Shown: positions 1 through 6,779, counted from the first letter of the stretch. The stretch: 10,328 bases of DNA from Syntrophaceae bacterium (GCA_003508565.1 DNUI01000077.1:1-10328); one strand, 5' to 3'. Translations and numbers: made by a program. Notes: generated by a model from the sequence alone, not told the origin.

Positions 1-588
1 AAATGGGAAATGACGGTTTCGGTAGTGATCAGTTTCGCGGCGTCGATAGTATTTTTCGTTGTTATACCTGCGTACTGTTTTACTTTATTGAAAAGTGCTG
101 TATCAAGCACGCTTCTCTTGAACATAGTGGAAGGATGTATTCGCCTGGGGATTTTTTTGAGTTTTTTAGGCTCTACCCTGCTGATGAAAGATATGCGGCG
201 TGTGTTTATGTATCATGGGGCAGAACATAAAACCGTATTCGCCTGGGAAAACGGCCAGGAATTAACCGTGGATAATGTCAAGAAGTTCTCTACACGGCAT
301 CCGCGTTGCGGAACGAGTTTTTTGCTTGTCGTCATGGTGACCGCCATTTTAGTGTTTTCGCTGCTCGGACGGCCTGATTTTGTGCACAGGGTTTTGTATA
401 AACTAATGCTTCTTCCCGTTATTGCCGGCATTTCCTATGAAGTTATCCGGTTTACCGGAAAGCATAGAAACGTGAAATGGGTACAATTCCTGAGCTGGCC
501 CGGCTTAATGCTGCAAAAGATTACTACCAGAGAACCGACGGACGATCAGATTGAAATTGCGATTGCGGCGATGAAAAAAGTTATTTAG
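1..588 (+). CDS. DUF1385 (YqhQ-type) integral membrane protein, 5' end missing
   Basis: This is the C-terminal part of a DUF1385 family membrane protein. The frame is open from base 1 (the codon before the ATG at 10 reads Glu, preceded by Lys-Trp), so the gene starts outside the window; family members are about 300 residues and 195 are present here. Visible features are two or more hydrophobic segments at the left edge, the family signature HGAEHK, then HPRCGTSFLL, another hydrophobic stretch, a GISYE-x-IR segment, and the closing TTREP with an acidic, Ala-rich tail. These match the family almost end to end. The molecular function is not established; YqhQ of Bacillus is the usual reference name. 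In related bacteria the gene often sits near rpmE and prfA, but that flank is not visible here. The family call is secure; the role is not known. Confidence 0.93.
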   Translation, partial: KWEMTVSVVISFAASIVFFVVIPAYCFTLLKSAVSSTLLLNIVEGCIRLGIFLSFLGSTLLMKDMRRVFMYHGAEHKTVFAWENGQELTVDNVKKFSTRHPRCGTSFLLVVMVTAILVFSLLGRPDFVHRVLYKLMLLPVIAGISYEVIRFTGKHRNVKWVQFLSWPGLMLQKITTREPTDDQIEIAIAAMKKVI

Positions 589-620
589 CAGTACATCTGC
601 ATACGTGCGTGGTATCCCCT

Positions 621-650
621 TTTACCCCCTTCGTATTCGTTCAGGGTAAA
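621..650. promoter_or_regulatory. Inverted repeat downstream of the DUF1385 gene
   Basis: TTTACCC at 621-627 pairs with GGGTAAA at 644-650, a perfect 7-bp stem with a 16-base loop, 33 bases after the DUF1385 stop codon. No T-run follows, so it is not a classical intrinsic terminator. It could be a weak terminator or a regulator site for the next gene. Chance occurrence is quite possible. Confidence 0.25.
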
Positions 651-675
651 GTGCGGGAGAAATTATCATCCCGAC

Positions 676-681
676 TATAAT
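676..681 (+). promoter_or_regulatory. Possible -10 box for the small protein gene
   Basis: A perfect TATAAT lies about 115 bases before the likely start of the small protein gene. No convincing -35 hexamer stands 16-18 bases upstream (the sequence there is GC-rich) and no TG extension is present, so this is only half a promoter by inspection. Confidence 0.3.
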
Positions 682-796
682 GGACATCACGTAGCGTCCC
701 CTTTCCTCGTTGAATACTTCGACTGACCCACGCAATGACCCAAGATATAGCATTTCAATGGTTGCACAATGTATATTGAAGATGTACACTACATGT

Positions 797-1027
797 ATGA
801 GTATGTCTGAAGATATGAAAATAAGGAAAGCAAATATCCGCCTGACGGATGGCTCTCATGTCAAGGGCAATGTGAATATCAAAGATCAGGATAGACTTTC
901 TGACTTGCTCAACACGGGTGCAGATCCCTTCATCGTATTATTTAATGCTACAATTCCCGGTGGACTCAGCGGCAAGGTAGTATTCGTGAGTAAAAGTCAA
1001 ATCCTGTGGATTTGCCCTGAAGAGTAG
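797..1027 (+). CDS. Small conserved-looking protein, DUF6812-like
   Basis: This is a 76-residue soluble protein with a compact beta-rich pattern: KIRKANIRLTDGS, then a VKGNVNI strand, RLSDLLN, FIVLFNATI and a closing ILWICPEE. The pattern (charged strand, RLSD-x-LN, hydrophobic FIVL-x-A strand, terminal I-x-W) resembles small DUF6812-type proteins of unknown function; this assignment is from memory of the family pattern and is tentative. There are no membrane segments and no catalytic motif. The frame stays open back to a TTG at 710, giving up to 105 residues, but the extra N-terminus has low conservation character. None of the starts (710, 758, 782, 797, 803, 815) has a good Shine-Dalgarno sequence, so the start is uncertain. 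The gene ends just before a strong hairpin and converges with the CheR-like gene. Confidence 0.6.
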   Translation: MSMSEDMKIRKANIRLTDGSHVKGNVNIKDQDRLSDLLNTGADPFIVLFNATIPGGLSGKVVFVSKSQILWICPEE

Positions 1028-1041
1028 GATTATGCTGCCAA

Positions 1042-1866
1042 TCACTCCAAAAGACGCGGTATGGTATTGTGCGTCTTTTGAAAGATGCAGGTGCACTTTT
1101 TACATTGGGAAAGCATGCGGCTTTGGAAAGGCAGTTTCTCATGACAGCCGATGATGAGAAAGCCCCCTTCATCCAGACTATCGACAATCTTTAGGAAGAC
1201 TGGAATTCTGCTTTCCTCACGATAATAGGTAAGCAAGTTGTTTCGTAAGAATATAATTTGAAACATCCCCGCAAGGGGCGGCTGTTTCATTAAGTCATGT
1301 AATTGCCATGTAATGTCCTTCTTTAAATAATCAGCAAAAAGGTAATTCGATCCGTCTCCCGATACACGCAAATATCTTTCCCTTATCTCTCCCGATACTC
1401 CTTTCAGGATGCTGCTGCGGTAAGCCCCTTCTCCGGCCTTTTCCAGATACCCGGGATTTCGGTCGGTAGCGTGGATAAGAAGTCGCGGAAGCCGGTCAAA
1501 TCTGTTTTTCAGCGTATCCCATAGTATGGCAAAACTGTACACCTCTTGTCCCAGGGCGCATCCTGCCGACCACACATTAATTCTTTCGTGATACCTTCTT
1601 ATGATATCGGGGAGAATTTCTTCTTCTAATATCTTCCATAAATATTGGTCACGGAAAAAATGGCTGATGGAAACACAGAGCAGGTATTCAACTTCTGTCA
1701 GAATTTCAGGATTATCCAGGGCGCGCAAATAGTCCTCCATGGTTTGATAACCACACTTCTGCATGTGACGGCAAATGCGTTTTTTGACGCTTTTCCTCAC
1801 CTTGGCATAGCCCTGCCAGGAAAGGCTGAGACGATCAAGAAGCTGTCTGAATTCGTGGTCATTCAT
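1042..1866 (-). CDS. CheR-like SAM-dependent methyltransferase, orphan
   Basis: This is a 274-residue protein with the CheR architecture: an N-terminal helical domain (about residues 1-65) and a SAM-dependent Rossmann methyltransferase domain. Family landmarks are SISHFFRD (66-73, for the usual T-x-FFRD), WSAGCALGQEVYSFAIL (99-115, SAM-binding loop), HATDRN (132-137), FLRNNLLTYY (206-215, usual CRNVLIYF) and LDEGGFLIIGCHEKLP (231-246). CheR proteins methylate glutamates of chemoreceptors. The usual GEE of the SAM loop reads GQE here, and the CRN-V-L-I-Y-F strand is altered, so activity or specificity may differ. No cheB, receptor or other chemotaxis gene is visible nearby, so the target is unknown. 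The ATG has no clear Shine-Dalgarno sequence. The 3' end overlaps a terminator hairpin shared with the opposite gene. Confidence 0.88.
   Translation of the reverse strand: MNDHEFRQLLDRLSLSWQGYAKVRKSVKKRICRHMQKCGYQTMEDYLRALDNPEILTEVEYLLCVSISHFFRDQYLWKILEEEILPDIIRRYHERINVWSAGCALGQEVYSFAILWDTLKNRFDRLPRLLIHATDRNPGYLEKAGEGAYRSSILKGVSGEIRERYLRVSGDGSNYLFADYLKKDITWQLHDLMKQPPLAGMFQIIFLRNNLLTYYREESRIPVFLKIVDSLDEGGFLIIGCHEKLPFQSRMLSQCKKCTCIFQKTHNTIPRLLE
1048..1080. terminator. Bidirectional intrinsic terminator between convergent genes
   Basis: CAAAAGACGC at 1048-1057 and GCGTCTTTTG at 1071-1080 form a perfect 10-bp stem with a 13-base loop. The A-run on the left and T-run on the right let it act on both strands. 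It begins 21 bases after the stop codon of the small + strand gene. It also lies inside the last codons of the CheR-like gene on the - strand, so for that gene the hairpin is part of the coding sequence. Confidence 0.6.
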
Positions 1867-1939
1867 GGTGTGTATTCATAATGGAAATGCGATTATTTTT
1901 TTTACCATGAAAATATGAAGGAAATCAAAATATCCTGGC

Positions 1940-1968
1940 TTGACAAGAAACATTCATTTATCCATAAT
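1940..1968 (+). promoter_or_regulatory. Sigma-70-type promoter for the LUD protein-ispB unit
   Basis: TTGACA at 1940-1945 is followed after exactly 17 bases by CATAAT at 1963-1968, 11 of 12 matches to the housekeeping consensus. Transcription would begin near 1975, giving a leader of about 30 bases with the strong AGGAGG at 1994-1999 ahead of the ATG at 2006. It sits in the divergent gap between the CheR-like gene and the LUD gene. Confidence 0.7.
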
Positions 1969-2005
1969 GTCACAAAATTGAGTTCATCAAAGCAGGAGGT
2001 AAGAC

Positions 2006-2659
2006 ATGAACGGACCCGTTGAAAGCTTCTGGCGGATTAGGCTCGATGATATCAAAAAATCATTGGAAGCAAATAATTTTGAGGTATTTATTGCGGAAAA
2101 TGCTGTTGCTGCGAAAAAAATCGTCCTTGAAGAAATTATTCCCAAAACGGGGGCAAAGAGTGTTGCCTGGGGAGGTTCCATGACGTTCGTGGCTACCGGC
2201 CTTTATGATGCGCTCAAGAGCAACAAAAAAATGAAGGTTCTTGATACTTTTGACAAAACCATCACACGCGAAGAATCCTGGGAACGCCGGAGGCAATCGC
2301 TTCTGGTTGATCTGTTGATTACGGGAACCAATGCGCTCACCGAATCGGGAATGTTAGTGAATCTGGATATGATCGGCAATCGTGTCGCGGCGCTTACCTT
2401 TGGACCAAAGGACGTGATCATCCTGATCGGGAGAAATAAAATAGTCGCTGATTTGGAAGACGCCATGATGCGGATCAAGAATTTTGCCGCGCCGATGAAT
2501 GCCATACGGCTGGGCTTGAAAACACCCTGCGCCAAGACCTCGTACTGCGAAGAATGCAAAAGCAAGGACCGCATCTGTAATACATGGACGATCACGGAGA
2601 AATCCTTTCCGAAAGGCAGGTTGAAGGTCGTTTTGATTAATGAGGATTTGGGATTGTAG
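2006..2659 (+). CDS. Stand-alone LUD-domain protein (LutC/YkgG-like, DUF162)
   Basis: This 217-residue soluble protein carries a LUD (lactate utilization, DUF162) domain. The GGSMT turn (56-60), LLITGTNALTESG (103-115) and the following NLD-MIGNRVAALTFGP strand pair are typical. LutC and YkgG belong to this superfamily and act with the Fe-S proteins LutA and LutB in L-lactate oxidation. Here no lutA or lutB is adjacent, so a lactate role cannot be inferred. The C-terminus holds four cysteines (175, 181, 184, 191) in a tight cluster, which could bind metal or an Fe-S cluster; this is seen in a subset of short LUD proteins. The start is set by AGGAGG six bases before the ATG. The next gene, ispB, begins 22 bases downstream, suggesting cotranscription. 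The family is clear; the substrate is unknown. Confidence 0.9.
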   Translation: MNGPVESFWRIRLDDIKKSLEANNFEVFIAENAVAAKKIVLEEIIPKTGAKSVAWGGSMTFVATGLYDALKSNKKMKVLDTFDKTITREESWERRRQSLLVDLLITGTNALTESGMLVNLDMIGNRVAALTFGPKDVIILIGRNKIVADLEDAMMRIKNFAAPMNAIRLGLKTPCAKTSYCEECKSKDRICNTWTITEKSFPKGRLKVVLINEDLGL

Positions 2660-2681
2660 ATAAAAAAAGGACCGTTGCTTT

Positions 2682-3656
2682 ATGCAGATTCAGGATGTCT
2701 TCCGTTACTACGGGGAGGATTTAAAGAGTGTGGAAGAACACATGGAGATGTACCTCCGTTCCGAGGTACATCTCATCCCTGAAATCATCCATCACCTCAT
2801 AGGGAGCGGCGGGAAAAGGTTCAGGCCCCTCATGCTTTTGGCATCATCCGCGCTCTGCGGCTACAGGGGAGAGAGTCGCTACCCCTTATCTGCCGTGATT
2901 GAATTTATCCATACGGCCACGCTCCTCCACGATGACGTCATTGATGCGGCGGAAACGCGCCGGGGTAAAATTTCGGCAAACAACGTTTGGGGGAATGCCG
3001 CGAGTGTACTCGTGGGTGATTTTCTCTATTCCAAGTCTTTTAAACTTATGACGGAACACGGCAATCTTGCCATTATCAAACTCCTTTCCGCAACGACAAA
3101 CACCATGTCCGAAGGGGAGGTTTTTCAGCTGGTCAAGTGCGGTGATATAAATTTAACCGAGAGAGAATATCTTACCATCATCGAGAAAAAAACCGCCGTT
3201 CTCATCTCTGCTGCATGTGCCGTGGGGGGCATTCTGGGAAATGCCTCAGAAACGCAGATTGAATCTTTGACACGGTTCGGCATGCGGCTCGGCTCCGCCT
3301 TTCAGATTACCGACGATACCCTTGATTATGTGGCAAAGGAAGAAGAATTCGGTAAGGCCATCGGCAAGGATCTGGACGAAGGGAAAATAACCCTCCCTCT
3401 TATCCGTGCCATGAAAAAATGCACTCCGGAAGAGAAGAACGTAATAAAAAAACTTATTGAGAATAAAGAGAAGAGTGAACAGGCCATCGCGTATGTTGTC
3501 GATGTGATCCACCGTTACGACGGCGTCAATTACTCCCTCAACAAGGCAAAGGCGTATATCGAAGAAGGGAAGGGCTTCCTGGAATCTTTTCCCGATTCTG
3601 AACCAAAAGCATCGCTGCGTGCGATCTCAGACTACATTATTGAAAGAAGGTTGTAA
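2682..3656 (+). CDS. ispB: Long-chain all-trans polyprenyl diphosphate synthase
   Basis: This 324-residue enzyme adds isopentenyl diphosphate units to an allylic primer to make the prenyl side chain of respiratory quinones. The order of motifs is canonical: GSGGKRFRP (41-49, substrate binding), first Asp-rich motif DDVID (84-88) followed by RRG (93-95), and second motif DDTLD (211-215) followed by GKD (228-230) and DEGK (232-235). The fifth residue before the first Asp-rich motif is Ala79. In this family a small residue there allows long products, as in E. coli IspB with the same FIHTATLLHDD context. An octaprenyl-type product is therefore likely, but exact length cannot be read. AGGA lies 10 bases before the ATG. 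The gene follows the LUD gene closely and converges with the NAD(P)HX repair gene. The coding sequence holds a perfect 12-bp inverted repeat near its start. Confidence 0.93.
   Translation: MQIQDVFRYYGEDLKSVEEHMEMYLRSEVHLIPEIIHHLIGSGGKRFRPLMLLASSALCGYRGESRYPLSAVIEFIHTATLLHDDVIDAAETRRGKISANNVWGNAASVLVGDFLYSKSFKLMTEHGNLAIIKLLSATTNTMSEGEVFQLVKCGDINLTEREYLTIIEKKTAVLISAACAVGGILGNASETQIESLTRFGMRLGSAFQITDDTLDYVAKEEEFGKAIGKDLDEGKITLPLIRAMKKCTPEEKNVIKKLIENKEKSEQAIAYVVDVIHRYDGVNYSLNKAKAYIEEGKGFLESFPDSEPKASLRAISDYIIERRL
2745..2774. repeat. Perfect 12-bp inverted repeat inside ispB
   Basis: GAGATGTACCTC at 2745-2756 and GAGGTACATCTC at 2763-2774 are exact reverse complements separated by six bases (CGTTCC). 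The element starts 63 bases after the ispB ATG and covers codons for residues 22-31. As RNA it would form a stable 12-bp hairpin early in the coding region; as DNA it is a two-fold symmetric site. Confidence 0.85.
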
Positions 3657-3675
3657 CCTTACCCCTCTTTTCCCT

Positions 3676-5250
3676 CTATACTACACAAGGACCCTCATAT
3701 ATATCTCTGAAAGCATCAGGAGGATCTTCTCGGTCATATTTCATGGCCAGGGGCAGGTACTCAAGAATGTCCTGGGCGGTAATGCCGTCTTCTCCTTTTT
3801 CAGCCGCTGCCAGATCGCCCGCAAATCCATGAATAAACACACCTTTCCTTACTGCATCATCCAGTGAAAGGCCCAGTCCGAACATGGCGGCGATGGTTCC
3901 TGTGAGAACATCACCTGATCCGGCTGTCGCCATTCCCGGATTCCCGCTGAGGTTGATAAACACCCTCTCGTCAGGATAGCCAATCAGTGAATGGGCGCCC
4001 TTCAGGACAATAATGGCATGGAGCGACATGGCAGTGAGCTGCAATATATCTATTTTCTGTCTGCTGATTTCAGCGGCATCTTTCTTCGTGATGCGGGCCA
4101 TCTCACCCAGATGGGGGGTGAGGATAGTATGCCCCTTCCTCTCTCTGATCATCTCCAGTTGATTTGCGATCGCCGTAATGCCGTCTCCATCGATGAGGAT
4201 GGGTTTTTTAATAGCCCTTACGAGGTCCCTGACCAGTTGCTGCGTATCTGTATCCAGCGATAAACCCGGTCCTATGACCACCATATCCATCTTTTCTGAG
4301 AGTTCCACCAGGCTGTCTCTATTATCAAGCGAAATGCTGCCGGTCTTTGTTTCCTTTTGGGGAACAAAGACGATCTCGCTTCCTTTTGTAGCAAGGAATG
4401 GTGTTATGGATACGGGCGCGGCTAAACGGGCATACCCGCCGCCGGCCTTCAGAAAGGACAGGGCGGAAAAATATGGCGCACCAAAATAGGATGCTGCGCC
4501 GGCAATAAAAAGCACTTCTCCCATGCTTCCTTTATGGACATCTTTCTCCCTGGGCGGGAGCTTCACATAATTGTTGATCTCGACTTTTATGGTATCGCTG
4601 TTATGGAGAGACGGTGGAAAAGAAATGTGTGTCACATAGAGTTTCCCGCAGAGATGATATCCTGGATAGAGTATATTTCCGACTTTGGGAAGACCGAACG
4701 TAACCGTATAATCGGCTTTTATTGCAACGCCCATAATCTCTCCCGTGTCTCCGTGGACGCCGGAGGGAATATCCAGGCTGAGAACCATTTTGCCGCTCTC
4801 ATTGATTAACTCAATCACCTCTTTATAGAGACCCGTTGCTTCCCGGTCAAAGCCGGTACCGAACAGTGCATCCACAATTGCATGACAGTCGAGTACTTCC
4901 ATTCTCACTTCCTCGACAGATTTGACTATCCTGACTTCGACGGGGATTTTCGAGATCACATTCCAATTGGTTTTTGCCGCTCCTTTAAATTTCTCCGGAT
5001 CTCCGACGACGTATACCTTGACCAATCCGCCGTTGCTGTGAATTTTTCGCGCGACGACCAGCCCATCGCCTCCGTTGTTGCCGATGCCGCAGAACACAAT
5101 AAATTTTTTATCCCGAATACCAATCTCTTGCTCCAAGACAAATGTCGATGCCAGTCCGGCGTTTTCCATGAGAATTTCTTCCGGTATATCCAGCTTTTCG
5201 ACCGCAAACCGGTCCATGTACCTCATATTGCCGACTCTACTGACTTTCAT
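3676..5250 (-). CDS. nnr: Bifunctional NAD(P)HX epimerase / ADP-dependent dehydratase
   Basis: This 524-residue protein repairs hydrated NADH and NADPH. The N-terminal YjeF_N domain (about 1-225) epimerises the R and S forms and shows GNNGGDG (57-63) and DIPSG (160-164). The C-terminal YjeF_C/carbohydrate-kinase-like domain (about 230-505) dehydrates S-NAD(P)HX with ADP and shows HKGS (239-242), IGPGL (326-330), DGDG (354-357), TPHLGEM (378-384), LKGAH (416-420) and GNPGMATAGSGDVLTG (436-451). Length and domain order fit the fused bacterial enzyme. A GTG at 5259 would add three residues, but AAGAGG at 5264-5259 lies eight bases from the ATG at 5250 and touches the GTG, so 5250 is preferred. 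Only 19 bases separate its stop from that of convergent ispB. An acidic C-terminal tail (about 505-524) extends past the usual domain end. Confidence 0.94.
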   Translation of the reverse strand: MKVSRVGNMRYMDRFAVEKLDIPEEILMENAGLASTFVLEQEIGIRDKKFIVFCGIGNNGGDGLVVARKIHSNGGLVKVYVVGDPEKFKGAAKTNWNVISKIPVEVRIVKSVEEVRMEVLDCHAIVDALFGTGFDREATGLYKEVIELINESGKMVLSLDIPSGVHGDTGEIMGVAIKADYTVTFGLPKVGNILYPGYHLCGKLYVTHISFPPSLHNSDTIKVEINNYVKLPPREKDVHKGSMGEVLFIAGAASYFGAPYFSALSFLKAGGGYARLAAPVSITPFLATKGSEIVFVPQKETKTGSISLDNRDSLVELSEKMDMVVIGPGLSLDTDTQQLVRDLVRAIKKPILIDGDGITAIANQLEMIRERKGHTILTPHLGEMARITKKDAAEISRQKIDILQLTAMSLHAIIVLKGAHSLIGYPDERVFINLSGNPGMATAGSGDVLTGTIAAMFGLGLSLDDAVRKGVFIHGFAGDLAAAEKGEDGITAQDILEYLPLAMKYDREDPPDAFRDIYEGPCVV

Positions 5251-5270
5251 TTCATACACCTCTTACTCAT

Positions 5271-5292
5271 CTTCGGGTTGAATATCCCGAAG
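5271..5292. promoter_or_regulatory. Inverted repeat upstream of the NAD(P)HX repair gene
   Basis: CTTCGGG at 5271-5277 and CCCGAAG at 5286-5292 are exact reverse complements with an 8-base spacer. The element ends 21 bases upstream of the gene's ATG on the - strand. It could be a hairpin in the leader or an operator overlapping a weak promoter (GATATT on the - strand lies between and beside the arms). No known regulator motif was recognised. Confidence 0.35.
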
Positions 5293-5468
5293 CTTGCTGT
5301 ATTCCAACGATTTTTAGTCATTCCATGCGTGATACGCCTTCCCCGTATCTCAGCTTTTACGAGGACAGGCTATATACGGAAGAATCCGGGATGATGTGCT
5401 TAAGAAAAAAAGACCACTGTTCTCTCGTATATTGAAGAAGCAGCATATGAACCGTGTTATTTCTGGTA

Positions 5469-5477
5469 TGATATAAT
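5469..5477 (+). promoter_or_regulatory. Extended -10 promoter candidate
   Basis: TGATATAAT is a perfect extended -10 element (TGnTATAAT). The position 17 bases upstream reads GAACCG, a poor -35, but extended -10 promoters can work without one. A transcript from near 5484 would have a leader of about 225 bases before the DUF362 gene, or could be a separate short RNA. Confidence 0.4.
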
Positions 5478-5589
5478 GTATTTATCGCCGATTATCAAGG
5501 GTGATCTTGCAGAAACTGAATATTGAGGAAAATCGAAAACTAAGCTCCAAGTGTCATCTTGCCAGCCAGACTCCCCAAACCAAAAATTC

Positions 5590-5618
5590 TTGACATCATT
5601 TGCCTTTCACATCATAAT
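5590..5618 (+). promoter_or_regulatory. Sigma-70-type promoter for the DUF362 gene
   Basis: TTGACA at 5590-5595 and CATAAT at 5613-5618 are separated by 17 bases. These hexamers and spacing are identical to those of the promoter at 1940-1968. The predicted leader is about 85 bases to the ATG at 5709. Confidence 0.65.
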
Positions 5619-5708
5619 TCGTGCCGCTTTGGCCTCTTTATACTCCCCCGGGGACATACGCAGGAGCCAGGGACAACAGGAGGGACCGCGCGTGAACGAG
5701 GTGATGCC

Positions 5709-6779
5709 ATGTCAAAAGTTATGATCCATCCTTCTACCTATGAAAACGTCCGTCAGGCGGTAGACCGGGCATTTGAAATTTTCCCGGTGGAACTGAAAGG
5801 GAAAAAAGTATTGATAAAACCGAATGTTCTCCGGTCCTCTCGGGCGGAAGAAGGCATCGTGACCAACCCCGCGGTACTCCGCGCCGTGGTGGAAAAAGTA
5901 GAGACGATGAAACCAGCCTCGATTATCGTGGGTGACAATCCGGGCCTTTTCAACTATGGGGCAAACGAGGAGAGTTTCCGGAGTGCCGGGTTGATAGAGG
6001 CGGCCAAAGGCTATTACCAGAACATCGGGAACGATTCCCGGAAGGTTGACTTCAATCCCGCGTTCCTTCCCACGGTCAACGTTTCTCGGGCCGTACTTGA
6101 TGCCGATATCGTTATCAGCCTGCCGAAATTCAAAACTCATGGCCTCACTGTCATGACCGGGGCGATTAAAAACAGTTACGGAATTCTGCCCGGCGCCCAG
6201 AAAGCCTGGCTGCATAAGGAATCCGGCGGTCCGGTGCGTTTCCAGGAGATACTGGTTGATGTGTTCCGCCTCCGGGTACCTGATTTGTTCATTATGGATG
6301 CCGTGGTTGGTATGGAGGGGAATGGTCCCGCGTCTCCTGACCTTAGAGATATCGGTTTGATCCTCGCCTCCGACAATGCCGTGGCAATGGATGCCGTCGT
6401 GGCAACTATGATGGGATGCGAGCCGGGACGTCTGAGGACCCTTCAAAAGGCAAGGGAGTGTGGTCTGGGCGACTATGACCTGAGTACAATTGAAGTTATT
6501 GGAGAGTTAAAACCCCTACCTGATTTCAAACTTCCTCCCTTCAGCGGCGAAGTACTGCTTCACAATGAGGCCATTCAAACGCTGATTCACAATCGTGTAA
6601 TCATGCGTCCGCATGCCGATCCCGATTTGTGCACGGGCTGCGGCACCTGTATAGATCAGTGTGCGGTGTCGGCCCTTTCCATGGGAGACGATAACATTCC
6701 CAGGGTGGATGCCGATACATGCATCAGTTGTTTCTGCTGCCAGGAACTCTGTCCCGAGAAGGCCATTACATTGAAGTAA
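5709..6779 (+). CDS. DUF362 protein with C-terminal 2[4Fe-4S] ferredoxin domain
   Basis: This 356-residue protein has an N-terminal DUF362 domain (about 1-265) and a bacterial-ferredoxin tail (about 300-356). DUF362 landmarks are KPNVL (37-41), VGDNPG (74-79), the LPKFKTHG block (138-145), GAIKNSYG (151-158) and a GMEGNGP turn (201-207). The tail has two complete cluster motifs, C308-C311-C314-C318 and C338-C341-C344-C348, both CxxCxxCxxxC, so two [4Fe-4S] clusters are expected. There is no signal peptide or Tat motif, so it is probably cytosolic. DUF362-ferredoxin proteins are common in anaerobes, and their reaction is not established. The ATG at 5709 is chosen because GAGG (5698-5701) is seven bases upstream and no start codon lies closer in frame; the frame is open further upstream to 5559 without initiation signals. 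The same-strand micro-ORF and ATP-pyrophosphatase gene follow, likely in one transcript. Confidence 0.9.
   Translation: MSKVMIHPSTYENVRQAVDRAFEIFPVELKGKKVLIKPNVLRSSRAEEGIVTNPAVLRAVVEKVETMKPASIIVGDNPGLFNYGANEESFRSAGLIEAAKGYYQNIGNDSRKVDFNPAFLPTVNVSRAVLDADIVISLPKFKTHGLTVMTGAIKNSYGILPGAQKAWLHKESGGPVRFQEILVDVFRLRVPDLFIMDAVVGMEGNGPASPDLRDIGLILASDNAVAMDAVVATMMGCEPGRLRTLQKARECGLGDYDLSTIEVIGELKPLPDFKLPPFSGEVLLHNEAIQTLIHNRVIMRPHADPDLCTGCGTCIDQCAVSALSMGDDNIPRVDADTCISCFCCQELCPEKAITLK

Larger units (their letters stand above)
5251..5708. other. 458-base intergenic region between divergent genes
   Basis: No convincing long gene is present. The left side holds an inverted repeat (5271-5292) close to the start of the NAD(P)HX repair gene, and a weaker stem GATACG/CGTATC at 5331-5349. 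The right half holds two promoter candidates reading right (5469-5477 and 5590-5618) and two very short ORFs with Shine-Dalgarno-like sequences, 5507-5593 (28 codons, TTG) and 5692-5724 (10 codons, GTG). The region from about 5350 to 5460 shows nothing I can support. Confidence 0.6.

Noticed and set aside
1135..1161. TTTCTCAT / ATGAGAAA 8-bp inverted repeat inside the CheR-like gene
   Set aside because: An 8-bp match with an 11-base spacer is expected by chance in a window this size and has no positional meaning.
3647..3670. AAGGTT-GT-AACCTT palindrome followed by a T-rich stretch after ispB
   Set aside because: The two-base loop forces the stem down to about five pairs and the T-run is interrupted, so a terminator is not well supported.
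5251..5259. GTG start of the NAD(P)HX repair gene at 5259
   Set aside because: The AAGAGG ribosome site touches the GTG, while its spacing to the ATG at 5250 is correct.
4882..5394. 170-codon frame on the + strand
   Set aside because: It is antisense to the clearly recognised YjeF_N domain and has no family resemblance.
5507..5593. 28-codon TTG frame with AAGGG upstream
   Set aside because: Too short and too weakly initiated to call as a gene, and it runs into the -35 box of the second promoter.
5559..5708. N-terminal extension of the DUF362 protein
   Set aside because: No good initiation site, it covers the best promoter, and the DUF362 homology starts at the ATG at 5709.
5712..6446. 244-codon frame on the - strand
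   Set aside because: It is antisense to the DUF362 domain, rich in His and Arg as expected for a shadow frame.
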